Shown piece after piece: positions 21,916 to 28,450 of a stretch of 33,267 nt of DNA. Source of the stretch: a bacterium. GTDB lineage: Bacteria; Sysuimicrobiota; Sysuimicrobiia; Sysuimicrobiales; Segetimicrobiaceae. Position numbers and translations under genes: made by a program. How positions within the stretch are numbered: position 1 is the stretch's first letter; every line of letters starts with the position of its first letter. The notes beneath the pieces are model-generated. The model did not search any database. It was not told where the DNA came from and saw only the letters and a program-made list of their open reading frames with translations. The stretch is from contig DATGFS010000041.1 in assembly GCA_035308905.1 (NCBI GenBank), forward strand, positions 1-33,267, written 5' to 3'.

Positions 21916-24765
21916 TTACTGCCGGCGCTTCTCCAAGTTGGCGAACCGGCTGTATTCCTTGTGGAAGTACAGTTCAACTGTCCCGATGGGGCCGTTGCGG
22001 TGCTTCGCGATGATCAGTTCGCAGATGTTCTCCTTGTTCTCTTTCTGCGCTTTTTCCTGATCGTAGTAATCCTCGCGGTAGAGAAACACAACGAGGTCAG
22101 ATACTTGCTCGATTTCTCCGCTCTCTCGGAGATGGCTCAACATCGGCCGCTTCTGCCCGAGCGCTTCCACCGCCCGGCTCAGCTGCGAGATGGCGATGAT
22201 CGGGACGTCGAGTTCCTTGGCGAGCGACTTGATACCGCGGGCGATCTCGCTCAGTTCCTGCGTACGGTTCTCCGACCGCTTATACGATTGGATCATCTGA
22301 ATGTAGTCGATCACGATCAGGCCGAGTCCGTGCTCGGCCTTCAGCTTGCGCGCTTTGGCGCGCATCTCGATGATGGACATCGTGGCGGAGTCATCGATGA
22401 AGATCGGCGCTTCGCTCAGGCCGCCCATCGCGCGCGCCAGTTTGCGCCAGTCTTCGTCCGCGAGAAACCCGGTACGCAGCTTGCTGTTGTCGACTTGGGC
22501 CTCCGAGCAGAGGATGCGCTGAACGAGCTGTTCCTTGCTCGTTTCGAGGCTGAAGATCGCCACCGGAATCTTGGCGTCGAGCGCCGCGTGCTGCGCGATG
22601 TTGAGGGCGAGGGTCGTGTTATGGGTCCCTATGTCATTTGCCACGAAATTATGAGTCTCCGGAATCGTAAGGTCATAGACCTGCTTGTCACCGGTGGGCT
22701 CGATACTCTTGATCGTGTCCCAATAAATATCGCTCTTCGAAAGCAGCGCGAGGTAGTGATGGCACAGAGTTCGCGCAATTGCCTGCAACTTGATTCGTGA
22801 CAGGTTCGTGCGCAGAAGCTGTGCTTTCGTCGCGGTCGCGAATCCGGCGCGGCGCGCCAGAGAAGCCATTGGCTCAAGTTGTTTCGCTGCGTCAATCGTG
22901 CGCCAAACTCTGCGTGGAACGGTGTCGGCATGAGAGTGGTGGCGTGTTCTGCTTCTCACGTGCGCCAACACTTTCGCTACATTATCTTCCTTTCCGAAGA
23001 TCCCAATCTCGTGTGCAAAGGTCTCGATTGATCGGGGATCGGTGATGTTGAGCTGATAATAAGGCCGCCGGCCGCCCTTGTACTGAACACTGAACCGACA
23101 CAGACTGCCGATGATCCCGAACCGGAGTAACAGATGCTGAACATGGCGCCCTAGCCGTTCGCTTGTTGTCGTGTACACGATTTTTGCATTTCTTGTCGCT
23201 GCGCTTGCTGTGGCGCAGCCGTCAGTTGCATACAAACGGTTGAGGAAGAGGGCAAGCTGTCGCTGCGGAAGCGTAAAGATCGCAGCAGGGACGTTTTTCT
23301 CCGAGGCACGTTTGTTCCAGATACCGTGGTCGATCAGATCCAAAACCACTGGGTTTTTGCTGCTCCGGCTCATGGCAGGGAGGCCGTGAGGAGCGAGGTC
23401 CTCCGGGGTCACCGAGAGAGCCTCGCAAAGGCGCCTGAACAATTCAGCCGACGGAACGTTGCTGCCCTTGATCCAGAAGGTAACGTTGGCCGGGCTTACT
23501 CCGAGACGGCGGGCAACTGCGACCTGCGCGCCGCGCCGCCGACCGATGACGTTGCGCAGTCGCCGGGCAAACTCGGCCCGATTTCTGAACACGGCAATCG
23601 GATCACCGGCGATTGAGAATGTCGGAGATCGCCAGTCGCTCTTCTCGCGCTCCCTCCGGACCCGGACGGCGCCGTACTCCTCCACGGCAGACGTAAAGTC
23701 GTCGATGAGACGTGGATTCGTATTTGTGAAGTTAGCCTTATTGCCCGTAAGCGCGCCGTCCCCGATGAGGTACGCTAGGACCTTTATCTCGCATTCGCGC
23801 ATCGGCTTGGTTCCCTCGACTGGGATCCTACGAGGGACGGCGATGCGGTCGCCGACCTTCAGTGCTGCCAGCGGGATCCAACCCTCCAGCGTTCGGAATG
23901 GGTGTGACGCCGTGCATTCGACGGAGCGGCCGAGTTTCGTCGTTATCCGAAAAACCGGTCTAATTCCATCGTCGACGAATGCCGACGGTTCTGTCCATCG
24001 CAGCTTCCAGTCCGTATCGAGCGTCAGCAGGCGCGCCTGCCGGCGGCGGTAGATCTCCTCGATGGTGGCCACGCTGCCGTCTTCGAGGACGATCTCCGAA
24101 TCGGCGCTCAGGCACTTCCCGACCGACGGACGGGCCGCGATGATCACCATGTCCGCCGCCTGGAGTCCCGAGGTCAACATGTCGAAGTCGGAGAAGCCGG
24201 TGCCCACGCCCGTGATCGTGCCTTTTTCCTGATAGCGCCGGTCGATCTTCTCGAAGCTCTGCTTGAGGATCTCCTTGATCGCCTCGAAATCCTGGACGCT
24301 GCGGCGCGAGGCGATGCCGAAGACCAGCTTCTCGGCGCGATCGATCATCTGGGCGACGTCGTCGGCGCCGTCGTACCCCATCGCGGCGATGTGCGTGCCG
24401 GCGCTGATCAGGGCCCGCAGCATCGACTTCTCCAGCACGATGTTTGCGTAGAAGTCGACGTTGGCGGCGGTCGGCACCAAGTTCGGCAGCGAGGCGACGT
24501 AGGTCGGCCCGCCCACGTCCTCCAATTTGCCGTTCGCCGCGAGGCGGTTGGTGACCGTGATGAGGTCGACGGGCTCCCCGCGCTCGAACAACTCGACCAT
24601 GGCCTGGAAGATGACGCGGTGCGCGTCGCGGTAGAAGTCGTCGGCGCGGAGACCTTCGATGGCGCGGGCAATGGCGTCGCGGTCGAGCAGCATCGAGCCG
24701 AGCACGCCCTGCTCGGCCTCGAGATTCTGAGGCGGTACCCGTTCCAACTGCTGGACGATGCTCAC
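21916..24765 (-). CDS. dnaB: Replicative DNA helicase DnaB with an in-frame intein
   Basis: The precursor is 949 aa. Residues 1-217 (N-extein) hold the DnaB N-terminal domain (PPQNLEAEQGVLGSMLLD, DFYRDAHRVIFQAM) and linker up to ARPSVGK. Residues 717-949 (C-extein) resume TTLALNIAQHAAL and contain LIVIDYIQMIQ (Walker B), the ISQLSRAVE motif and RNGPIGTVELYFHKEYSRF. Splicing would give a 450-aa helicase of normal length and restore Walker A as SVGK-TTLALN. The product is the hexameric replication-fork helicase. GTG 24765 has GGGGAG upstream. It is the last gene of the rpsF-rplI-dnaB cluster but has its own promoter with a LexA-like box. Without splicing the ATPase site is destroyed, so intein activity should be essential. 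Confidence 0.97.
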   Translation of the reverse strand: MSIVQQLERVPPQNLEAEQGVLGSMLLDRDAIARAIEGLRADDFYRDAHRVIFQAMVELFERGEPVDLITVTNRLAANGKLEDVGGPTYVASLPNLVPTAANVDFYANIVLEKSMLRALISAGTHIAAMGYDGADDVAQMIDRAEKLVFGIASRRSVQDFEAIKEILKQSFEKIDRRYQEKGTITGVGTGFSDFDMLTSGLQAADMVIIAARPSVGKCLSADSEIVLEDGSVATIEEIYRRRQARLLTLDTDWKLRWTEPSAFVDDGIRPVFRITTKLGRSVECTASHPFRTLEGWIPLAALKVGDRIAVPRRIPVEGTKPMRECEIKVLAYLIGDGALTGNKANFTNTNPRLIDDFTSAVEEYGAVRVRREREKSDWRSPTFSIAGDPIAVFRNRAEFARRLRNVIGRRRGAQVAVARRLGVSPANVTFWIKGSNVPSAELFRRLCEALSVTPEDLAPHGLPAMSRSSKNPVVLDLIDHGIWNKRASEKNVPAAIFTLPQRQLALFLNRLYATDGCATASAATRNAKIVYTTTSERLGRHVQHLLLRFGIIGSLCRFSVQYKGGRRPYYQLNITDPRSIETFAHEIGIFGKEDNVAKVLAHVRSRTRHHSHADTVPRRVWRTIDAAKQLEPMASLARRAGFATATKAQLLRTNLSRIKLQAIARTLCHHYLALLSKSDIYWDTIKSIEPTGDKQVYDLTIPETHNFVANDIGTHNTTLALNIAQHAALDAKIPVAIFSLETSKEQLVQRILCSEAQVDNSKLRTGFLADEDWRKLARAMGGLSEAPIFIDDSATMSIIEMRAKARKLKAEHGLGLIVIDYIQMIQSYKRSENRTQELSEIARGIKSLAKELDVPIIAISQLSRAVEALGQKRPMLSHLRESGEIEQVSDLVVFLYREDYYDQEKAQKENKENICELIIAKHRNGPIGTVELYFHKEYSRFANLEKRRQ
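22618..24114 (-). mobile_element. DnaB intein with LAGLIDADG endonuclease and embedded HTH
   Basis: This is a 499-residue intein (precursor residues 218-716) inserted between the Lys and Thr of the P-loop. Splicing residues are intact: Cys1 (CLSADSEIVLEDG), block B Thr285-x-x-His288 (ECTASHPF), block F/G VYDLTIPETHNFVANDIGTH ending His715-Asn716, and Thr as the +1 nucleophile. Two dodecapeptide motifs of a LAGLIDADG homing endonuclease follow: LAYLIGDGAL (Asp336) and LFLNRLYATDG (Asp515), both with the catalytic Asp. Between them, residues about 398-460 form a Cro/C1-type helix-turn-helix (GAQVAVARRLGVSPANVTFW). GC is visibly lower than in the flanks (50% in 22681-22740 against 60% in 22441-22500), a sign of horizontal arrival. 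Confidence 0.96.
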
Positions 24766-24794
24766 GCGTACTCCCCGGTGACGGGCCTGCCGCG

Positions 24795-24823
24795 ATTATA
24801 GAACATATGTTCGCGTTCGTCTA
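24795..24823 (-). promoter_or_regulatory. dnaB promoter
   Basis: On the minus strand TAGACG (24823-24818, four of six matches to TTGACA) and a perfect TATAAT (24800-24795) are 17 bp apart. Transcription would start near 24788, leaving a leader of about 23 nt that includes the GGGGAG ribosome site before GTG 24765. Confidence 0.75.
24801..24812. promoter_or_regulatory. LexA/DinR-type SOS box in the dnaB promoter
   Basis: GAACATATGTTC is a perfect 12-bp palindrome identical to the core of the Firmicutes LexA (DinR) box, GAAC-N4-GTTC. It occupies the spacer and abuts the TATAAT of the dnaB promoter, the usual place for a repressor. No other gene start lies near enough to be the target. Whether this organism's LexA uses this sequence cannot be seen here. 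Confidence 0.65.
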
Positions 24824-25004
24824 CTTCGCGTGAGCAGAAGAATCCCGTCGTATGAACGACCTAGTAAATGCCAGAGGGAGGCTTCATCGTCCTTGTCCGC
24901 TTTTTGTGGACAACAGCCCAAAATGCTGCGAATAATGCTTCATAATTCGTGCACAGATTCCGGATAAGCTGGGGACCGGCGGGGGATGCGGGGTGTCCGC
25001 AGCC

Positions 25005-25481
25005 TCAGATGCCGGGTGCGATGACGATTCCGGTGACGCGTTCGGAGCCGTCCGTCACGAACCCGATCCCGATCTTCCGATATTGCACGATCGAGAACCC
25101 GCCGAGGCGCATCACCGACGAAGGACGTCCAAGCGTGCGCTCGACTTCCGCAAGGGCCGTGCCGTCGCCGAGCCCTTCACTCGTGCGGTATCTCGGGTCG
25201 TGGGCCAAGCTGATCAGCACGACGGTGTTCTGGAGGGTCTCGACGGCGATCGAGCGGAAACGGTCGCCGGGCGACTTCCACTCGTACCACTGCGTACGGC
25301 CGGTCGGATCGACCTTCGTTGGTTTTCCGAGGACACTCTCGACCGCCTCGAGATGCATGCCGATCGCGACGGGCCCGAGGCTGCGGCCCGGAACGACGAG
25401 GAACGGCGTGCCGGGAGCGGCAGAGACCGCCGCCGGCACGGCGATAAGCAGCGCGAGCGCGAACACGCACGAGCGGACCAT
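25005..25481 (-). CDS. Small exported protein with two BamE/SmpA-like motifs
   Basis: This 158-aa protein is predicted to be exported: residues 1-21 form a signal peptide (RSCVFALALLIAVPAAVSAA). The mature part contains two similar segments, LGPVAIGMHLEAVESVLGKP near residue 35 and GTALAEVERTLGRPS near 106. This IGM-x4-V-x2-x-LG-x-P pattern recurs in BamE/SmpA-like and other small envelope proteins. No enzyme motif is present. ATG 25481 follows GGGGGGACGT. It sits between rplI and dnaB on the same strand, a position where Bacillus-type genomes have other genes of this cluster. The 239-nt gap to dnaB suggests it is not co-transcribed with it. Confidence 0.8.
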   Translation of the reverse strand: MVRSCVFALALLIAVPAAVSAAPGTPFLVVPGRSLGPVAIGMHLEAVESVLGKPTKVDPTGRTQWYEWKSPGDRFRSIAVETLQNTVVLISLAHDPRYRTSEGLGDGTALAEVERTLGRPSSVMRLGGFSIVQYRKIGIGFVTDGSERVTGIVIAPGI

Positions 25482-25557
25482 ACGTCCCCCCGAGGGCGAA
25501 GTGTGATCCTATTACGCCGCAGCCGCGCCGGGGGTTCGGCGCCCGTGCCGCGCCGGG

Positions 25558-26004
25558 CTACGTCGAACCCACCACGTTCACTTCGACCTTGGCGGTGTGC
25601 TTGGGGTGCAGCCGGACCGGCACCTTGTAGAAGCCGGTGCTCTTGATCGGCTCGTCGAGCTCGATCTGCTTCTTCGACACGTCCACGCCCTGCCGCTGGA
25701 TCGCCTCGGCGACGTCCTGGGCGGTGACGGATCCGAAGAGGCGGCCGTCCTCCCCCGCGCGCGCGCGCACCTCGACGACGAGCGCCTCGAGCCGGCCCTT
25801 GAGCGCGGTGAACTCCTCGTTGACGCGCGCCTCGCGCCGCCCGGCCGCGGCCTTCGTCTGCTCGAGCGCCTGCAGGCTGGACTCGGTGGCCGGCGCCGCG
25901 AGCCCGCGCGGCAGGAGGTAGTTTCTCGCGTGGCCGTCCTTGACCTCGCGCACGTCGCCCGCGTGCCCGAGCGCCGCGACGTCCTTCAACAGAATCACCT
26001 TCAT
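25558..26004 (-). CDS. rplI: 50S ribosomal protein L9
   Basis: This 148-aa protein is a full-length L9. The N-terminal rRNA-binding domain MKVILLKDVAALGHAGDVRE and DGHARNYLLPRGLA is followed by the long connecting helix (about 42-75) and the C-terminal domain with GRLFGSVTAQDVAEAIQ, IKSTGFYKVPVRLHP and VNVVGST end. L9 binds 23S rRNA at the L1 stalk base and helps reading-frame maintenance. ATG 26004 overlaps the TGA of the upstream DUF2232 gene (ATGA), so the two are translationally coupled. Confidence 0.98.
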   Translation of the reverse strand: MKVILLKDVAALGHAGDVREVKDGHARNYLLPRGLAAPATESSLQALEQTKAAAGRREARVNEEFTALKGRLEALVVEVRARAGEDGRLFGSVTAQDVAEAIQRQGVDVSKKQIELDEPIKSTGFYKVPVRLHPKHTAKVEVNVVGST

Positions 26005-27077
26005 CGCTGATGCACCACCTTGGACGGGCGGCCCGCCGTCCGGACGTCCGCCGGAACGGGGGCGCCCTCGGTTTCCCCTTGGCGGGGTTCGGCCGGCGCG
26101 CCGTCCGACGGCTTGGATCCGGCGCGTGGAAGCAGCCGGCGGAAGTCCCACCATGTGTCCAGCATGCCGAGGATCGCGAGTCCAAGCAGCGGCAGGATCC
26201 CGGCGCCGAGCAGCATGAAGCCGAACAGGATCTGGATGAACGCGGGATAGCCGCGCCGGTTGGCCCACGTTACGCCGACGAGCGTCCCCTGGAACCCGAA
26301 CACGAACAGGTTGACGAGCATCGCGTCCAGGGCGACGCCGGCGAGCCGCGGCTCGCGGATGGCCGCGAGCGAGCAGATCGCGCCGCCCCACAACATGACG
26401 GTCGAGAGCGAGGCCGACAGGCGCCACGTGAGCAGCGCCGGGACGCCCGGCAGCGGGTGGCCGACGCGGCGGAGGACCGAGCGGGCGACGGTGTAGCTCA
26501 GGTACGCCCACAAGAGCGCGCCGAGGGCGAGGGCGACCGGCAGCGCCGTGCGCAGGAACTGCGGCAGCATCTCGACCAGCTTGCGCATTTCCTCGACCTG
26601 CCCGGCGGGGGCCCCGATCCGGCGCTGCACGTCCATCGCCATCTGCATCGCCTTGACCTGGGTGGTGATGAAGTCGCCCATCACGTCCTGGTGCATGAGG
26701 GCCCCGGCCGCGGTGAGCATCGCCATCGACGCGAAGAGAAACGCCACCGAGCCGGCGAGGATCGTCCACTGCGCGGCGAGACCGCGGCGCACGCCCCAGC
26801 CGAGCGTCAGGCCGAGCGGGGCGAACATGGCCACCGCCGACGCCGCGTTGAGGGGGCCGGTGAACTGGAACAGCGCCGCCGCGGCGATGACGGACGCCAG
26901 CACCGCGATGCGCAGCCCCCAGCGGATGACAAGCAGCATGATGGGGAGCGGCGCGAGCAGCACGGCCACCGGCGGCGCGAGCAGGCCGACCGCGGCGATG
27001 ATCGCGGTCAGGGCGGCGAGGATCGCTCCCTCGGTGAGACCGCGTGTCGGCTGCCGCCGGGTGGACGACGTCTTCAC
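26001..27077 (-). CDS. DUF2232 (YybS-like) membrane protein
   Basis: This 358-aa integral membrane protein has about eight hydrophobic helices (for example ILAALTAIIAAVGLLAPPVA, LLAPLPIMLLVIRWGLRIAV, ALGALLWAYLSYTV) and a polar Pro-rich tail after about 320. It matches the DUF2232/YybS family by length, helix pattern and its place between rpsR and rplI, where Firmicutes carry yybS. Resemblance to S-component-like or other transport folds has been suggested for the family, but the function is unknown. The start is uncertain. GTG 27077 (MKTSSTRRQPTRG) is preferred since upstream residues look non-coding, but it has no clear ribosome site. Confidence 0.85.
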   Translation of the reverse strand: MKTSSTRRQPTRGLTEGAILAALTAIIAAVGLLAPPVAVLLAPLPIMLLVIRWGLRIAVLASVIAAAALFQFTGPLNAASAVAMFAPLGLTLGWGVRRGLAAQWTILAGSVAFLFASMAMLTAAGALMHQDVMGDFITTQVKAMQMAMDVQRRIGAPAGQVEEMRKLVEMLPQFLRTALPVALALGALLWAYLSYTVARSVLRRVGHPLPGVPALLTWRLSASLSTVMLWGGAICSLAAIREPRLAGVALDAMLVNLFVFGFQGTLVGVTWANRRGYPAFIQILFGFMLLGAGILPLLGLAILGMLDTWWDFRRLLPRAGSKPSDGAPAEPRQGETEGAPVPADVRTAGRPSKVVHQR

Positions 27078-27120
27078 GGCGCGATCGGGACGGCCTAGGC
27101 GGACCCAGACGTTAGGCCCG

Positions 27121-27381
27121 CTACTCCCCGGTGTAGGGCAGGAGGGCCAGTTCGCGGGCCCGCTTGACCGCCACCGCAAGCGCCCGCTGGTGGCGCGCGC
27201 AATTTCCGGAGACGCGCCGCGGCAGAATCTTGCCGCGCTCGGTCACGAACCGCCGCAGGCGGTTGATCTCTTTATAGTCGATGTAGGTCGCCTTCTCAGC
27301 GCAGAACGAGCAGACCTTGCGCTTGGGCCTCCGCCGGTAATCGCGGCGCGGCCGCGCTTCTCTGTCCCTGGTCTCGGCCAT
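27121..27381 (-). CDS. rpsR: 30S ribosomal protein S18
   Basis: This 86-aa protein is S18, which pairs with S6 on the 30S platform. The conserved core runs from [20 protein letters not shown] through [20 protein letters not shown] to a short tail. The N-terminal 22 residues are Arg-rich. CSFC (about 24-27) with CARH (about 60-63) makes this the zinc-ribbon (C+) form of the protein. ATG 27381 follows GGGAGG at good spacing. It lies 26 nt after ssb in the rpsF operon. Confidence 0.98.
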   Translation of the reverse strand: MAETRDREARPRRDYRRRPKRKVCSFCAEKATYIDYKEINRLRRFVTERGKILPRRVSGNCARHQRALAVAVKRARELALLPYTGE

Positions 27382-27407
27382 TCGGTCCTCCCTGGGTCAC
27401 GCGGTGT

Positions 27408-27824
27408 TTAGAACGGGACGTCCTCGTCGGGCCCTCCCTGGGCGGGCTCGTCGCCGGGCTTGGGCTGATCGCCCGGCGCGGACTCACTCGCGCCGGCGGC
27501 GGGCTTCGCGCGGTCGAGGAAACGGACCCCGTCTGCGACGACCTCGGCGACCTTGCGCTTCTGTCCGTCCTGAGTTTCGTACGACCGGATCTGCAGCCGT
27601 CCCTCGACGGCCACCATCCGGCCCTTCGTCAGATACTGGCTGACCTGCTCCGCGGTCTTGCGCCAGGCCACGACGTCGATGAAGTCGGTCTCACGGTTGC
27701 CCTGCTGGTTCTGAAACGGCCGGTCCACCGCGAGCGTGAAGCTGGCCACGGGCGCGCCGCTCGGTACGTACCGAAGCTCCGGATCCCTCGTCAGCCGGCC
27801 GATCAGGATGATGCGGTTATACAT
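27408..27824 (-). CDS. ssb: Single-stranded DNA-binding protein
   Basis: This 138-aa SSB carries an OB fold over about residues 1-105 (MYNRIILIGRLTRDPELRYV, FIDVVAWRKTAEQVSQYLTK, GRLQIRSYETQDGQKRKV). A Gly/Pro-rich linker leads to the acidic tip DEDVPF, which recruits partner repair and replication proteins. It forms tetramers on single-stranded DNA. ATG 27824 overlaps the end of rpsF by 8 nt, so translation is coupled. Placement between rpsF and rpsR is a widely conserved bacterial arrangement. Confidence 0.98.
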   Translation of the reverse strand: MYNRIILIGRLTRDPELRYVPSGAPVASFTLAVDRPFQNQQGNRETDFIDVVAWRKTAEQVSQYLTKGRMVAVEGRLQIRSYETQDGQKRKVAEVVADGVRFLDRAKPAAGASESAPGDQPKPGDEPAQGGPDEDVPF

Positions 27825-28275
27825 CGGCGCCCTCTGCTCCGGCCGCCGGAGATGCGCCGCCGGGCGGGGCCGGGGTCGATGGCGCGGGCGCCGGCGCCGC
27901 GGGGGCGGCTGCGGCTGCTGCGGGTGCGGGCGCCGGAGCGGCGGCGGGTGCCTGGGACGGTGGTGCGGAAGCCGCGGCGCGCACGGGCGCGGGGTGGTGC
28001 TCCGAGACAACGAAGCGCAGCAGATCCTCCTGCAGGCCGAGGGTCTGGCGGAGGCGGGCGACCTGTCCGGAGGCCAGCGAAAACACCGAGAGCACGTAGA
28101 AGCCGTCGCGGTACTTCTGAATGGCGTACGCCAGCCGGCGCCTGCCCCAGCGGTCTGTGTTCGCGACGGTCCCGCCGTGTTCGGTGATGCGCTGGTGGAC
28201 GCGCGCGATGGCCGCGTCGATCGCCTCTTCCTCGAGGTCGGGACGTAGCACGGCAACAATCTCGTAATTAGCCAA
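27817..28275 (-). CDS. rpsF: 30S ribosomal protein S6 with Ala/Pro-rich extension
   Basis: This 152-aa protein holds the normal S6 fold in residues 1-95 (MANYEIVAVLRPDLEEEAID, GRRRLAYAIQKYRDGFYVLS, LGLQEDLLRFVVSEH). About 55 residues of almost only Ala, Pro, Gly and Ser then follow (SQAPAAAPAPAPAAAAAAPA). S6 alone is usually near 95-135 aa, so the tail is long. It is probably disordered and solvent-exposed. The start is TTG 28275, chosen because it gives the invariant MANYEIV-type N-terminus. AAGGA lies about 11 nt upstream. First gene of the operon, with a structured leader upstream. Confidence 0.96.
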   Translation of the reverse strand: MANYEIVAVLRPDLEEEAIDAAIARVHQRITEHGGTVANTDRWGRRRLAYAIQKYRDGFYVLSVFSLASGQVARLRQTLGLQEDLLRFVVSEHHPAPVRAAASAPPSQAPAAAPAPAPAAAAAAPAAPAPAPSTPAPPGGASPAAGAEGADV

Positions 28276-28361
28276 TCCGCTTCACATCCTTCCTGATGGA
28301 CTGCCGGCTCACGAACTCCCCCTTCGGGGACTCGCCCGCGAGTGCGCGGGCGTTGCCGGCG

Positions 28362-28400
28362 TGCCCTGTCGCAACGCGCCGGGCGGCGCGGCACAGGGCA
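28362..28400 (-). promoter_or_regulatory. Hairpin in the rpsF leader (possible S6:S18 autoregulatory site)
   Basis: On the minus strand TGCCCTGT (28400-28393) pairs with ACAGGGCA (28369-28362). Inside it CGCGCC pairs with GGCGCG around a GCCC loop, leaving an asymmetric internal loop (GC against TTGCG). It sits in the roughly 150-nt leader of rpsF, where many bacteria carry an S6:S18-binding RNA. The match to that RNA family is positional and structural only. Confidence 0.45.
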
Positions 28401-28432
28401 GGAAGGCACAGGGTGCCTCGTGTGACCAGCCG

Positions 28433-28438
28433 ATTATA
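28433..28438 (-). promoter_or_regulatory. TATAAT -10 of the rpsF operon
   Basis: A perfect TATAAT on the minus strand begins 12 nt after the ychF stop codon and about 160 nt before the rpsF start. The corresponding -35 region would lie in the last codons of ychF and is weak (TTCGCC, 18 bp away). Confidence 0.6.
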
Positions 28439-28450
28439 CCACAGGCCCGC

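Noticed and set aside
22618-24114. A frameshifted or broken dnaB with an inserted gene.
   Set aside because: The insert is exactly in frame, with Cys1, TxxH and His-Asn at the ends, and both extein halves join to a normal DnaB. It is an intein.
24905-24967. Possible replication origin: a TTGTCCACA on the minus strand (24913-24905) and a TTATCCGGA (24967-24959) in the AT-richer gap upstream of dnaB.
   Set aside because: There are only two imperfect DnaA-box-like sites, no cluster, and no dnaA, dnaN or other origin genes nearby.
25482-25557. Direct repeat GCCGCGCCGGG twice between rplI and the exported-protein gene as a possible element.
   Set aside because: It is short and GC-rich, and only two copies are present. 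It can arise by chance in such DNA and gives no hairpin with a T-run.
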